DNA from: Siphonodentalium dalli
Lineage: Eukaryota; Mollusca; Scaphopoda; Gadilida; Siphonodentaliidae
Direction: 5' to 3'
Assembly (NCBI GenBank): GCA_032622095.1
Contig: CP136063.1
Coordinates: 8,535,814-8,599,813 of the forward strand
DNA: 64,000 bases
Position numbers and translations under genes: made by a program. Shown here piece after piece: positions 24,487 to 34,400 of the stretch. The notes beneath the pieces are model-generated. The model searched no databases and was not told the origin of the DNA. It saw nothing but the letters and a program-made list of their open reading frames with translations. Position 1 is the first letter of the stretch; each line of letters opens with the position of its first letter.

Positions 24487-25463
24487 CAAGCCTGGATATA
24501 AGAGGTCGGACACGGTCATTGACCGAGCCAAATACACCGATGACCGGCGCTGCCTTATTATAGTCAGTCAGTTTGTCCGGCGCCCATTATCTTCACACAA
24601 AATATATAATTAAGGGGAAAACAACAAGTACTAGTAGATGTATTATCCGCGGCAAAGACATTCAATTACCACTACTGTGCACTAAATATCAAATCCCCCC
24701 ACCAATACAACGTGTTTTACCGAAAACCTGTTAATGATCTGTTTCGTATACAGGTATTACAGGACCTATAAATGTAATTTTAATGCAACCTCTAACCTAA
24801 ATTGTCCGCGATTGATGATTGATCGCAAACTGCGAATTATCGCTGCCTTCACGTCTGCACTTTTTACGATTTTCTGTTTTTAGAACATGAAAAACCCAGA
24901 AAAAATGGCTGCCACTGGGGGGAAACTCCAACCAAAAATACACTTCGTCATGTTTTTCTCGTTTGACGTAAGATACACTGAGATGTCACAAGTTAAATCA
25001 GCACAAGTGTAATATATTCCACAAGTTAAGGGTGTTAGTTGGACATTTAGCGGAAGAAATTCCGAAACAATTCATACCGGGTAGTTTTTAAATCGCCGCG
25101 TTTTGAAACATGTGCTCGTGTTTACTTGGGGGAAGCACGGCGTATAGTATTTTTGAAACTGGAAAAGAATTCAGCAGAGACATACTGTAAATGACAGCCT
25201 TGTCTGACTTTGCACCCCTGTCACATTATGACATGATAATATGAGCTTCAGCTAAAAGTGATGTAAAACACCATAATTCATAACATGGTACATCAATGAA
25301 TCTAATTTGTGCATTGGAATCAATGGAATGGGCTAAAAAACAACTAATTGCTGCTATTTATTGATACCAGGTAAATGACAGACACACTTTTCAAATGTCA
25401 GACGCCGAATCTTCGGTGCCTGTCATTTTGTCAGACACTAAAAAAAAATTATATCCGGGCTTG
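24487..25463. mobile_element. hAT-type MITE with 8-bp target duplication (977 bp)
   Basis: Termini CAAGCCTGGATATAA and TTATATCCGGGCTTG, flanked by perfect 8-bp duplications CATCAATT at 24479-24486 and 25464-25471. Copy B of the host element lacks the insert at this point. The 8-bp duplication supports hAT; no coding frame. Confidence 0.85.
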
Positions 25464-26439
25464 CATCAATTATAAATTTTCCAACCTTAGGGGGTGTCCG
25501 GTTGGAAATTTCCAACACTTAGAAAGCTTGTGTCCTGGTCCCCTCCCCCATGGCCAGTCAAAAAACTTCTAGTTAATTTAAGAAAACAATATTGTCCTAC
25601 ATTTGGTCAAAATTGTCACTGGAATTGTCATCAGAAATTTCCAACTCTATGAATGCTTCAGGCAAGTCTAGATGCTAGGATTTTGCGATTTTCTTGTTGA
25701 GATTTCAAAATTTTCGCACACCTGGCCGAACCATGGTCGGCCTGGTGCGTCCTGGTCCTTCCCCGTGGCCAATAAAAAACTGTTAATGAGTTTAAGAAAA
25801 CAATATTTTACTACATTTGGTTAAAATTGTTGACTGAAATGGTCAGCAGTTGGATAACTTCCAAACTAAGGGAGAGTATGAGGTTGGAAATTTCCAACAC
25901 TAGGAAAGCTTGAGGTCAGTCTAGATGCTAGGAATTAGCAATTATCTTGTTTAGTTTTCAAAATGTTCTCAAACTGGGCAGAACCATGGTCGGCCCGGTG
26001 TGTCCTGGTCTATTGCCCGTAGTCGTGTGCATTTGTCTGGAGTTAGACCACTAGATGTTAAGATTTGTGCAATTTTCGGGTTTCAAAATATATGAATATT
26101 ATCATACTGGTTAGATAGAACCATGGTTTATAAATAGGCTATTAAGGTCTGTGAACACTTAGGTGCAAGGAGGGAATGAAATTATGCAAAACCTTTGGTC
26201 TGATTCAAGGGTGTTTTGGTTTGATTCAAGGGGGGTGCAAATGGAATTATGCAAAACCTTGTCTCTGGTCTGATTCAAGGAGGGTGCAGTTGCAATTATC
26301 AAGGTGGACACCCCCAACAGAGACCCTCTAGCCACGTCCCTGGTGGTAACTGTTCATGTGCGTGTGCGCGGCCTTTGCTGAACATTTCATGTCTATCTTC
26401 ATTAACTGAGGTCAGGTTCGCAGATTTGACATAAACAAT

Positions 26440-27425
26440 CACGACGAACTGTTAAATACACTCAAATAGTGGTGATGGAACATCAAGTACCACAAAAGGA
26501 TTCCTTGTAATTAATATCAAGCATTCTGTTAGCTCTGGGTAAGCTTTTCAAGCATCCCAATATGTGCGCTTATCCTTACCAAAGAAAACGGAAGTTGAAT
26601 CGCATCCTGATTTCTCATGGATATGATGGAATGTTGGAAGCACAGTTGAATTTTCTGAGCCCAATTGAAATGTACATATCAACTACATGTATGTTGCGGA
26701 TAACATGGGATTTAGACTTGCCAAAAGACACATTTTTCAATTATTTGCATTGGAGTAGCATGGCGTGCAAATGTCACAGCAAAGTCACGATAATATCCTT
26801 GTCAACAGTACGAACAATAATCGATGAATAATGAGTTTGTAGCATATGAGATATATGTCCGACTAATCTACTGTAATTTTCTTCATATGTACATCCAAAG
26901 AGAATAGGTTCCACACAAGGACCGTGTTATCATCCTCTGTTACGAAGATGGTTTTCCCTGTTAGGGTTTCCAATTTAAAGAGACATTCATTGACCAATTC
27001 AAAAAATTCTTGCCTGTTGGTGGTGTTTCTTGGAAAGTCATTCCAATTCGGTGGAATTTTTGTGGTAAGCCCCAACCTTACATCGAGAGCCACAACCACG
27101 TTTCTCTTACGTTCCTGTTTTGATAATACCCTCTATTTCCCTGTCCAAAACCAAGTCAACAATCTGCGAGCTACATGGAATAAACGTTGTGCTGATATAC
27201 ATTGAGAAGGCAAGCCCGACTTAAGGTGTCAGTAAATGTATCAGAGCACCAGGATGCGACTCAACTTCCCTTTTCCTTGGTAAGGGTAAGTGCAATTTTG
27301 GGATGCTTGGAAAGCTTAGCTCACATAATGCTTGATGCCAATTACGAGGAATCCGTGTGTGGTTCTTGATGTTTCATCACCACTATTTGAGTGTATTTAG
27401 TGTGTTGATTATTAATGACAAATTT
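26440..27425. repeat. Inner inverted repeat of the palindromic element
   Basis: 26,440-26,620 and 27,255-27,425 are inverted copies (TACACTCAAATAGTGGTGAT and its complement; AAGCTTTTCAAGCATCCCAA against TTGGGATGCTTGGAAAGCTT). They are the innermost part of the two arms and leave a ~635-bp unpaired centre. Confidence 0.65.
26745..27120 (-). pseudogene. Nuclease-domain fragment of copy 3
   Basis: The minus strand reads KIPPNWNDFPRNTTNRQEFF, then, after a frame change near 26,880, a decayed HEEADTR block (TYEENYSRL) and IIVRTVDKDIIVTLL, equivalent to the DTDVLVLLLYH block of copy 1. This identifies the centre of the palindromic element as the same gene family, reading toward the left arm. Confidence 0.55.
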
Positions 27426-27609
27426 GTGAACCTAGATATGAAATATTCAGCACTTGAACATTTATCACCAACGAGGAACATGCTCTTCTAAATGAAAATC
27501 GTGCTATATATATATCAGGCTGGTATCTGGACTGTAAGCCCCACCGTAGATGCAAAGTTTCCAGCACCCGAATTCTTTGGATGGAAATTGAATGATGGTT
27601 CTTTTGTTA

Positions 27610-27751
27610 CTGTATGAATGACAACCCAGAAGCAGCTAGAGAGTGCACAGAGTTGATTAAATGTGTTTGCAAATCGGTTTGTTCCAGGTGAAAATGTTCA
27701 AGAAGCAAACTTCCATGTACGAAGTTGTGCAGATGTGGTTGTGAGAAGTGA
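27610..27751 (+). pseudogene. CXC-tail fragment, right arm
   Basis: The plus-strand frame reads NDNPEAARECTELIKCVCK, KSVCSR, an in-frame TGA, then KCSRSKLPCTKLCRCGCEK and TGA at 27749-27751. Same protein segment as 22667-22810 in opposite orientation. The two arms carry different nonsense mutations, so they decayed independently after the inverted duplication. Confidence 0.6.
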
Positions 27752-28478
27752 ATTGTTCAATTCAGTTTATTAAAAAAAAGTGCAGTTTCAAATTTCAAAG
27801 TATTTGTAATTTGTATACGAGGCCGGATGATGAAGATGTGTTGCAGAATACCTTCCATGTGTTCCTGTTTTGGTTTCCAAATTGAGTTTGACGATTATGG
27901 GTTTTGTCATTTGGTGTTTCCTAATTTCGTGGTAAATCATCTGCTAAATTGATTTTTTATTTGTAAAGATCTCGATATTCAAATTTTTATTCAATTGATC
28001 CAACCATATAGTAGTGTCACAAATATAATTGAAAACATCAGAGCCATTCATGGTTCGTTTCTAAGCATTTACAGAATGAAACCCTGTCTGAGAATAATTT
28101 TGCTCATTTTACATAGCACATTTTCTACCTCACATTTCTACCAGAACAAACTATACCACTTCACCTTTAGTGTGCATGACTCTTTCACAGAGGTTATTCG
28201 ATCGAATAATCAACACATTGTTCATATCTTCTCTTATATTATCTTGAAAATTGCAAAGTATTTTAACAAAAATAAGGAAAAAAACAAACATTTCCATGTT
28301 TTGGCCGCATTTTGGCATCCATCTTGAATAATTGTGGCCATTTTTCAACTAAAAGTGGGGGTTGTTAGTCGATAACCACCATTCTTAGATAATAGGGTGG
28401 AATTCGTTATGTTTAACATATAAAATTGAGAAGCAAAACTATTAGGTGTACCACCGTCAAACTGGCAGCCATCTTGGA

Positions 28479-30444
28479 GGGTCGGGGTCGATTCGGTCCA
28501 GGGCTGTTTCGGCCGGGCTTGTTCGGCCCATGGTTTGGGCCGAACAGTCTCACCTAAAATGTTTTTATCAGTAGGATATTTGGATGTTTATATATTTTTT
28601 CTTTTGTATGTTATTTTATTATTATAATAAAGCGTTTAATATTTTGATTAAAGTGTATAAAAGGGTAGCATTGCTCTAATTTATATTATATATATTGATC
28701 TTATGATTTGATTTAATATTCTTACCTGTGATTTGTCTGTGAGCAAGATGATAATAAAGTTGTAGATATATGTTACTATATAGATTGGTACATGTATCTG
28801 CATTTTTACACTCAGAACGGCTTCTGGCATGTTTGTTTGGACAAGATAAAACAGTGATTGATCTGAGTTGAGAATCACTCAGTTGATGAGTTGAGACTTG
28901 TTCATGCAATCACACCATGTTTGTTTAAGTGTTGAGTTGAGTTGTTGAGTTATTTATTCGTTCAACACATACAATTGTCAATAGACAACAACAACAACAT
29001 CAGCTCAGGCACCTGTTGATTAAACGCGCCTACTGTTGATTAAACTTCACAGAGTGGATTAAAAATTCGCCATACAATTTGAACGGAAAATTCTCGATCA
29101 GTATTGATATCAATTTAATTTAACAATGATCGTGCGAAAATTGCAAATTTTTATCTTCAGTGTTATTCCAGGAAAGCCCAAATATATCATACTCGTATCA
29201 GATTAGGTTGCAGCAACCTGAACCGTGACCTTGTTATTAATCACTTGAAAGAATCACCACTGTGTCAATGCGGTAGTTTTGAAACTGAATCAGTTCACCA
29301 TTTCTTCTTTCAATGCCCCCTTTACGCCAGAATTAGATCAGAACTTCTAAGTAACTTACCAGTAAGTATGATAACAACCGATGTTCTATTGTACGGATCT
29401 CTCGAACTTCCAAACAAATTAAATTCCGAAATATTCTTGGCGGTTCAGAAATTTATTTCAGATAGTGGCCGTTTCTCATAATCACTTAAGGTGACGCGGC
29501 TAGATTTCCATTCGATTTGCATGAAACGCCTTTTCTCCTCCGTGGTCGTGACACATTCGTGCAAGTGATTTCCCCACTGAACGGATGTTTTTTGTGTTAT
29601 TGTGTATCGTATGTATGTTGTGTCAAACCTCTCTCTATCTCTTTCTTTTTCACACTCTCCCCTCTCTCTCTCTCATTCTCTTTCATTCACTTTCTCACCC
29701 TTAACTTCCGTATCTCAATCCTAAATAATATTCCAATCAATCAAATCTATATATCCCGTCTGCTTTACCCCAAGTGATATTTTTGTCACTTGAGGTAACA
29801 TTTATTCCACGAGGAGAGGACTTTAAAAAAAGCATTTCGCTTGTTGTCCAATCCTCTTCATAAATCTATATATTTGTACATGTATATTATGTTCATGTCA
29901 TATGTTTGATTTTTTTAAATAAATATTGTTTACACCAAGGATATGTGAACGCGATCTACAAGAATGGCCAATCCAAGAAATAAAGAAGAAGACCTACGCA
30001 AAGAAGAAGAACAAAGAAGAAGACCTACGCAATGTTTTAATATTTATAATAATAAATAATGTATTGACTGATTTTTCAATGTTTTATCTTGTTTTTAATC
30101 ATTAAATAACCAGATGCTTTATCGTGTATATATTTACTGTTTTAACTTGTTTTTAATCAATAAATGTTCATCATATATTCACGTCTATTGTTCGAATTTG
30201 TTGCAGTGTATACCCATTACTATTGTTGCGAATAAAACGTTAATTACAAACATAAATCTCCATTGTCATCAAAAGACCGGTCCCAAATCAAAGGCAATTA
30301 ACATGCCGTCCAATTAACACGCACACTACCTGATTACCCGAATTGAATAGGGGCCGAACAAGCCCGGCCGAACGAGCCCGGCCGAAAGAGCCCTGGACCG
30401 AAAAGTTCAAGACCGAAAGAGCCCTGGACCGAATCGACCCGCTC
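28479..30444. mobile_element. TIR element with 10-bp target duplication (1,966 bp)
   Basis: The ends share GGGTCGATTCGGTCCAGGGC in inverted orientation, with sub-terminal CGGCCGGGCTTGTTCGGCC repeats. It is flanked by CCATCTTGGA at 28469-28478 and 30445-30454, and the left arm shows the unoccupied site. A 9-10 bp duplication fits Mutator- or Merlin-type transposons; no transposase is present. It carries a LINE fragment as cargo or as a later insert. Confidence 0.75.
29120..29481 (+). pseudogene. LINE reverse-transcriptase ORF, C-terminal fragment
   Basis: The open frame holds AQIYHTRIRLGCSNLN and the zinc-knuckle-like C-terminal motif CQCGSFETESVHHFFFQCPLY, typical of the end of ORF2 in endonuclease-type non-LTR retrotransposons. 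No initiation codon is expected because only the 3' part survives. Stop TAA at 29479-29481, followed by a CT-rich 3' region, a short hairpin (CAAGTGATATTTTTGTCACTTG region near 29,770) and a GAAGAAGACCTACGC direct repeat near 29,985-30,030. Confidence 0.65.
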
Positions 30445-30580
30445 CCATCTTGGACGCCATCTTGAATTTTGGGCTCTACGTCGGTCAAAAAGTTGGTTCT
30501 TGAGAAAATTCCTAGACTAGAATTGCTGTTCAACAAGATATTAACAAATGGCGCTTTTATCCGACTTGTATTGATCAAAA

Positions 30581-30655
30581 CGCATACACACGGATGACGG
30601 ATACCAAGCCATGGCAATAACTCAAACTTTACAAAGTAAAGTTGACATAAAAAGG
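30581..30655 (+). repeat. Pearl-like satellite element 3, right end
   Basis: CGCATACACACGGATGACGG, CCAAGCCATGGCAATAACTC and the hairpin CTCAAACTTTACAAAGTAAA, matching the ends of elements 1 and 2 apart from small changes (GTTGACATAAAA). Together with 20982-21503 it makes one interrupted element. Confidence 0.65.
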
Positions 30656-31739
30656 AAAAGGGAGAAGTGGAAATTGATATAAATCATAATAACCTTACAA
30701 TCGCAGAAAACACGCAGATGTGGCTGCATTATATTCAATCTAAATTTCAACCTTCAATTTCTTGCAACTGAGGTACTCACAATACAATCCAAAGCTACGT
30801 ATATTACGCAAGTTGGTCATTTCTGTGGATGAATTAATGGTGTTGACGGTACCCGGAGCAGTGATAATGAAATTACGCATGTGAGACCGCCGTCTTGATT
30901 GACGACTAAATAAATGAACAAGCTACGAGTTACAAATTTATAGACTCTGACAGGTATAATTAAAGAGGCTAAAAAGCATCTATGCATTGATCAATAATAC
31001 CTAGCAAGGAGAATTGAATTAAGTATATTTCCAAACATTTCAACAGGTAGCTTCCGTGAAAATGGAACCCAAAGGATATATTCTGTAAATCGTAAAACTA
31101 TTTGTGCGTTGTGATATCAAACTTCAGAAGAAATTTATAGAGGTGTAATATGAATGGTAGCGAAATCATTCTAATTTGGAACGTGCAGCTTTTTCAATAG
31201 TCTGCATTAGTCCAACAGCTATAGTTATTATGATCAGAGTTTTAGCCCCACGTGTTATGAAATATAATACAGTTTTGGGGGAATATGTTAACACGTGCTT
31301 TGTTGTTTGTCGTTTGTGCTTGGGGCCCACACGTGATAACAAAACTATTATTGACGTACAGTGGGTTGCACGGGATCTCCGAGACTGAGTAGTTGCATCC
31401 ACCGAAATTCCGTGCACAACATATCCATGTTCAGCAGTCTGGCATTCTTTGATGTTACCGCGACATTATCATATGTGTATTACGCTGTATACAACGTCAC
31501 TATATATATGACTGCACACCAAACAGTGCGTCGTGGTTTTGACGCGTTCATTTCAACGGGTTACACTGTACCATTAACATACTGTGCTCAATTGAGATGC
31601 CTTTTCACCAGTATTTTGTTTAACGCTCAAACTTCAGTTGCAGTAGGATTCTTTGTATGATAGATTGTTATTAACTTTAGGTACATGTATGTCTCAAACA
31701 GATCATCAGCAAGGTGAATGAGGGTGTTTCATCATAAAG
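30656..31739. other. Spacer without recognised gene
   Basis: Overlapping short open frames on both strands (31,166-31,660) carry no domain signature. No repeat family recognised. Confidence 0.35.
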
Positions 31740-32310
31740 ATCACAATTTATCCCACATAATGCAATCAACTGGAAATGTGCCCTTGAGTGTGTTTTGACC
31801 ACGACGCATAATCAGTGCGCTGGCAGCGATTGAACACAATAGTCGGTTAGCCACGCCCAACTACGTGATTAACATGAACTGATCGCCGTTGAATGTGAAT
31901 AGATAGGTCCCACTCTGAAGCGCCCGTGCGATTGGTCTGTTACGAGTTGCTTGTACCTAACAATGGGATAATAACTTAACCATTCATGTGCTTTACCAAA
32001 AACCAGGTTGTAACAATGAGATTGTGCTCCAAGTAATGGTTAGAGCACAAGAATAGTTCTTTACCAGAATAAATCGAGTCGGAGACGAGATTTATTCTGG
32101 TAAAGAACTATTCGCGTGCTCTGACCTACTTAGAGCACAATTTACCGCACATAATGCGATTATCTCGAAATACGAAATTGATCGTGCGTTGAACACGACG
32201 TACAATCCGTGCGCTGGCCGAGATGAACACAATGACCCGTTAGCCACACCAATCATCGTGATTATCCATGCAGTGATCGCCGTTGAATGTGAATAAATAT
32301 GTCCGAAGCG
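31740..32310 (+). repeat. Duplicated ~390-bp sequence
   Basis: ~31,745-31,920 and ~32,125-32,310 share CACAATTTA.C.CACATAAT, GTGCGCTGGC, TGAACACAAT and GATCGCCGTTGAATGTGAAT in the same order. A third partial copy of the adjoining part lies at 34,245-34,400. Arrangement is tandem with a hairpin at the junction. Confidence 0.6.
32042..32122. repeat. 34-bp-arm hairpin
   Basis: Arms 32042-32075 and 32089-32122 are inverted copies with two mismatches (core AGTTCTTTACCAGAATAAAT), loop 13 bp. It lies between the two copies of the ~390-bp repeat. Confidence 0.8.
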
Positions 32311-33053
32311 ACACGGATTAACGTGTGACGCGTTTTCACAAACCAAGTCACTCGCAGATGTGTTTGGAAAGTCAAATGTGGAAGTCGCATGACTGTGTCT
32401 TACTATTATTATATACATTGTATAAGTGGATCATGAATTCCGAAGAAGTCTGTCTGCCAGAATGATGACATTGAATTTGGACCTGTAACCAACAACCAAC
32501 AACTTTTTGCCAAAGGTAATACTGCACATCATTATTTTGTGACAAACGTGTCGCCTTTTCAAGAAACTGTTTCGAAATTACTATCATAATAGTCCATTGG
32601 TTCCTCCAGAATCTCCATATACAAGTTCTGTTGTTAGTTACTAGTATATCGGATATGTGGAGCGCTATATAGTGAAGTGGTGATTCTGTTGGATTATTGG
32701 ATATATCACTATTTAGTGGTTCTAAATGTAAATGTTAATTCGTTTAGTTTCATCGTTGGATTAGTGGTCCTGAGAATATTTTCGGAACTGGATTAGTTTT
32801 GTGGAATAATTATAATAAATGTAATTATTCTACTAGTTAATAAATAATTCAACCAATGTATGTGTTAGTATTGCCACCCACTCCGTTCGTCCTGTTGATG
32901 TATATGTATATTGTATTTTTGGTAAATCACACCCAATTCCCAAGGCTGGCAAACAAATATTTCAGTATATCCCATTGTTCGAGACGCGCCACTCTTAACA
33001 AACAAATCGCGCGGTCGTGTCAATGTAGCTTCAGTTTTTATACAAGAGGACGT
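32311..33053. other. Spacer without recognised gene
   Basis: Short open frames only (32372-32587, 32865-33062); no domain or RNA signature seen. Confidence 0.35.
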
Positions 33054-33061
33054 GCATACCA

Positions 33062-34085
33062 TAGAGATGGGCGGTACTCGGTATTTACCGTGCGGTATCG
33101 GTATCAGCGTAATACCGATTTACCGTACCGAATCAAAACTAAAAATACCGAATTTTCAGTACTGAAATTATTCATGTGTTGCCCAACTTGTGTGTCTTCG
33201 TATTGAGTAAAGTTTCTCAGTAAACAGTTTTGATTCGGTACTTTAATTAAAATTACTCTCAGAATTATACAAATCCATCAGACCATCAGTTTGACAGGCC
33301 TTGAGCGAGCAAAAGGAATAAACACTCACAGATGGCTGACCTAGTTACGGGCCTAACAATCCAGGCAGTTGTTAGAATAGATACACACTACACAGTGTAT
33401 CAAAGACGCAGTGCTGTGACTTAATGCTACATTGTAACGTCGACAATGCCACACTGACTGTCACTGTGTAATACTCAGGTGGTGGCAGTCCATATAGCAT
33501 GTGGCTTTGGCGACTTCAAAGACACCGACAATGCAAGCGGCATAAACAGAAATAAGGTCCGATTTCATTTATACAGTGAATCAAATCTACTTTCACTTTC
33601 TAAAAATAGAACAGATCCATCAATTGATTAAATTCTAAGATTTATTTCGGCGTTGCGGCTATTGATTGGGATTTGTGAATTGTGATCACTGATTACTACT
33701 CACAATTCTATTCACACGCGAAAATGTGACGAAATTGACACGTATATATATTGTAGCCATGCAATTATGCAATATCGTATTCTTTTCAAAAGCGGTGCGA
33801 CGGCTTGCGTGTACATGTAAATGATCAAAGAGATGTGTGAATATCACTTAATTGAATAATTGTGTAGGTCATTGTGTTCCTCATTTAGCTGTTGTCGCGA
33901 ATGTAGTAAATCCGTGGGCATATTTTCATGTATATTGTTCAGTTAAAAACTTGAGTTACCGGGAATTTCTGCTCTGGTTTTGTAATTTAATAGCAATACC
34001 GATTACCGCACCGATACCGCGGTAAATCGACGAAAATTTACCGATACCGATACCAAGCTTAAAATTTCAATACCGCCCATCTCTA
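33062..34085. mobile_element. hAT MITE with perfect 8-bp target duplication (1,024 bp)
   Basis: Ends TAGAGATGGGCGGTA and TACCGCCCATCTCTA, with sub-terminal GGTATCGGTATC repeats. Flanked by GCATACCA at 33054-33061 and 34086-34093. TAGAGATGGGC-type ends with an 8-bp duplication are characteristic of hAT. No transposase. Confidence 0.9.
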
Positions 34086-34189
34086 GCATACCACACCCGC
34101 ACTCCCCTTATACGCCGTCCCTATATATGTGCATGCTTAGTATATTAGATATGCATAAATAGTAAAGGCGTATAATGGTAGTGTGTTTG

Positions 34190-34400
34190 GGGGGAGCAGA
34201 GCGCTGATCGTGCCCCTGTGGTCTCTGGTAATTGAAGCTACTTCGAAGCGACCGTGCGATTTGTCTGTTGTGAGTTGAGTGTGCCTAACAATGGGGTAAT
34301 CATTGAACTATTCATTCGCCAGCATTGAGAATCGGTGTGCTTTACCAAAAATCAGGGAACGATTGCAACAATGGGATTGTGCTCTAAGCCCATTTACTGC
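34190..34400 (+). repeat. Third partial copy of the 31.7-32.3 kb repeat
   Basis: Matches 31,915-32,050: GAAGCG.CCGTGCGATT.GTC, CCTAACAATGGG, GTGCTTTACCAAAAA, GATTGTGCTC. Separated from the other copies by the hAT MITE and unique DNA. Confidence 0.55.

Larger units (their letters stand above)
23252..26342. mobile_element. hAT-like element copy A (5' end lost, two nested MITEs)
   Basis: Homologous to 39866-41391: same opening (CAACTTTGGTCAAAATTTTC), the same ~300-bp internal repeats (TCTAGATGCTAGGATTTTGC, GGTCGGCCCGGTGTGTCCTG) and the same right end, CTCTAGCCACGTCCCTG. The left CAGRGACGTGGC end seen in copy B is absent. Comparing A with B gives the empty sites of both nested insertions. No transposase is encoded. 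Confidence 0.7.
21543..30576. mobile_element. ~9 kb palindromic element carrying nuclease/CXC family copy 3
   Basis: The ends are inverted copies: GATCAATACAAGTCGGATAA starts the left side at 21543 and its complement ends the right side at 30576, with homology continuing inward for more than 1.2 kb on each side (interrupted by later insertions). Each arm includes the cysteine-rich 3' end of the nuclease/CXC gene, pointing outward. The centre (26,620-27,255) holds a minus-strand nuclease-domain fragment. The whole sits inside the microsatellite of satellite element 3. No clean target duplication is visible because the flank is low-complexity DNA. Confidence 0.55.
27255..30576 (+). repeat. Right inverted arm (with a 1,966-bp insertion)
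   Basis: Counterpart of the left arm plus the inner repeat, interrupted at 28479-30444 by a later element. The sequence across the junction matches the uninterrupted left arm (CATCTTGGACGCCATCTTGA). Confidence 0.6.
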
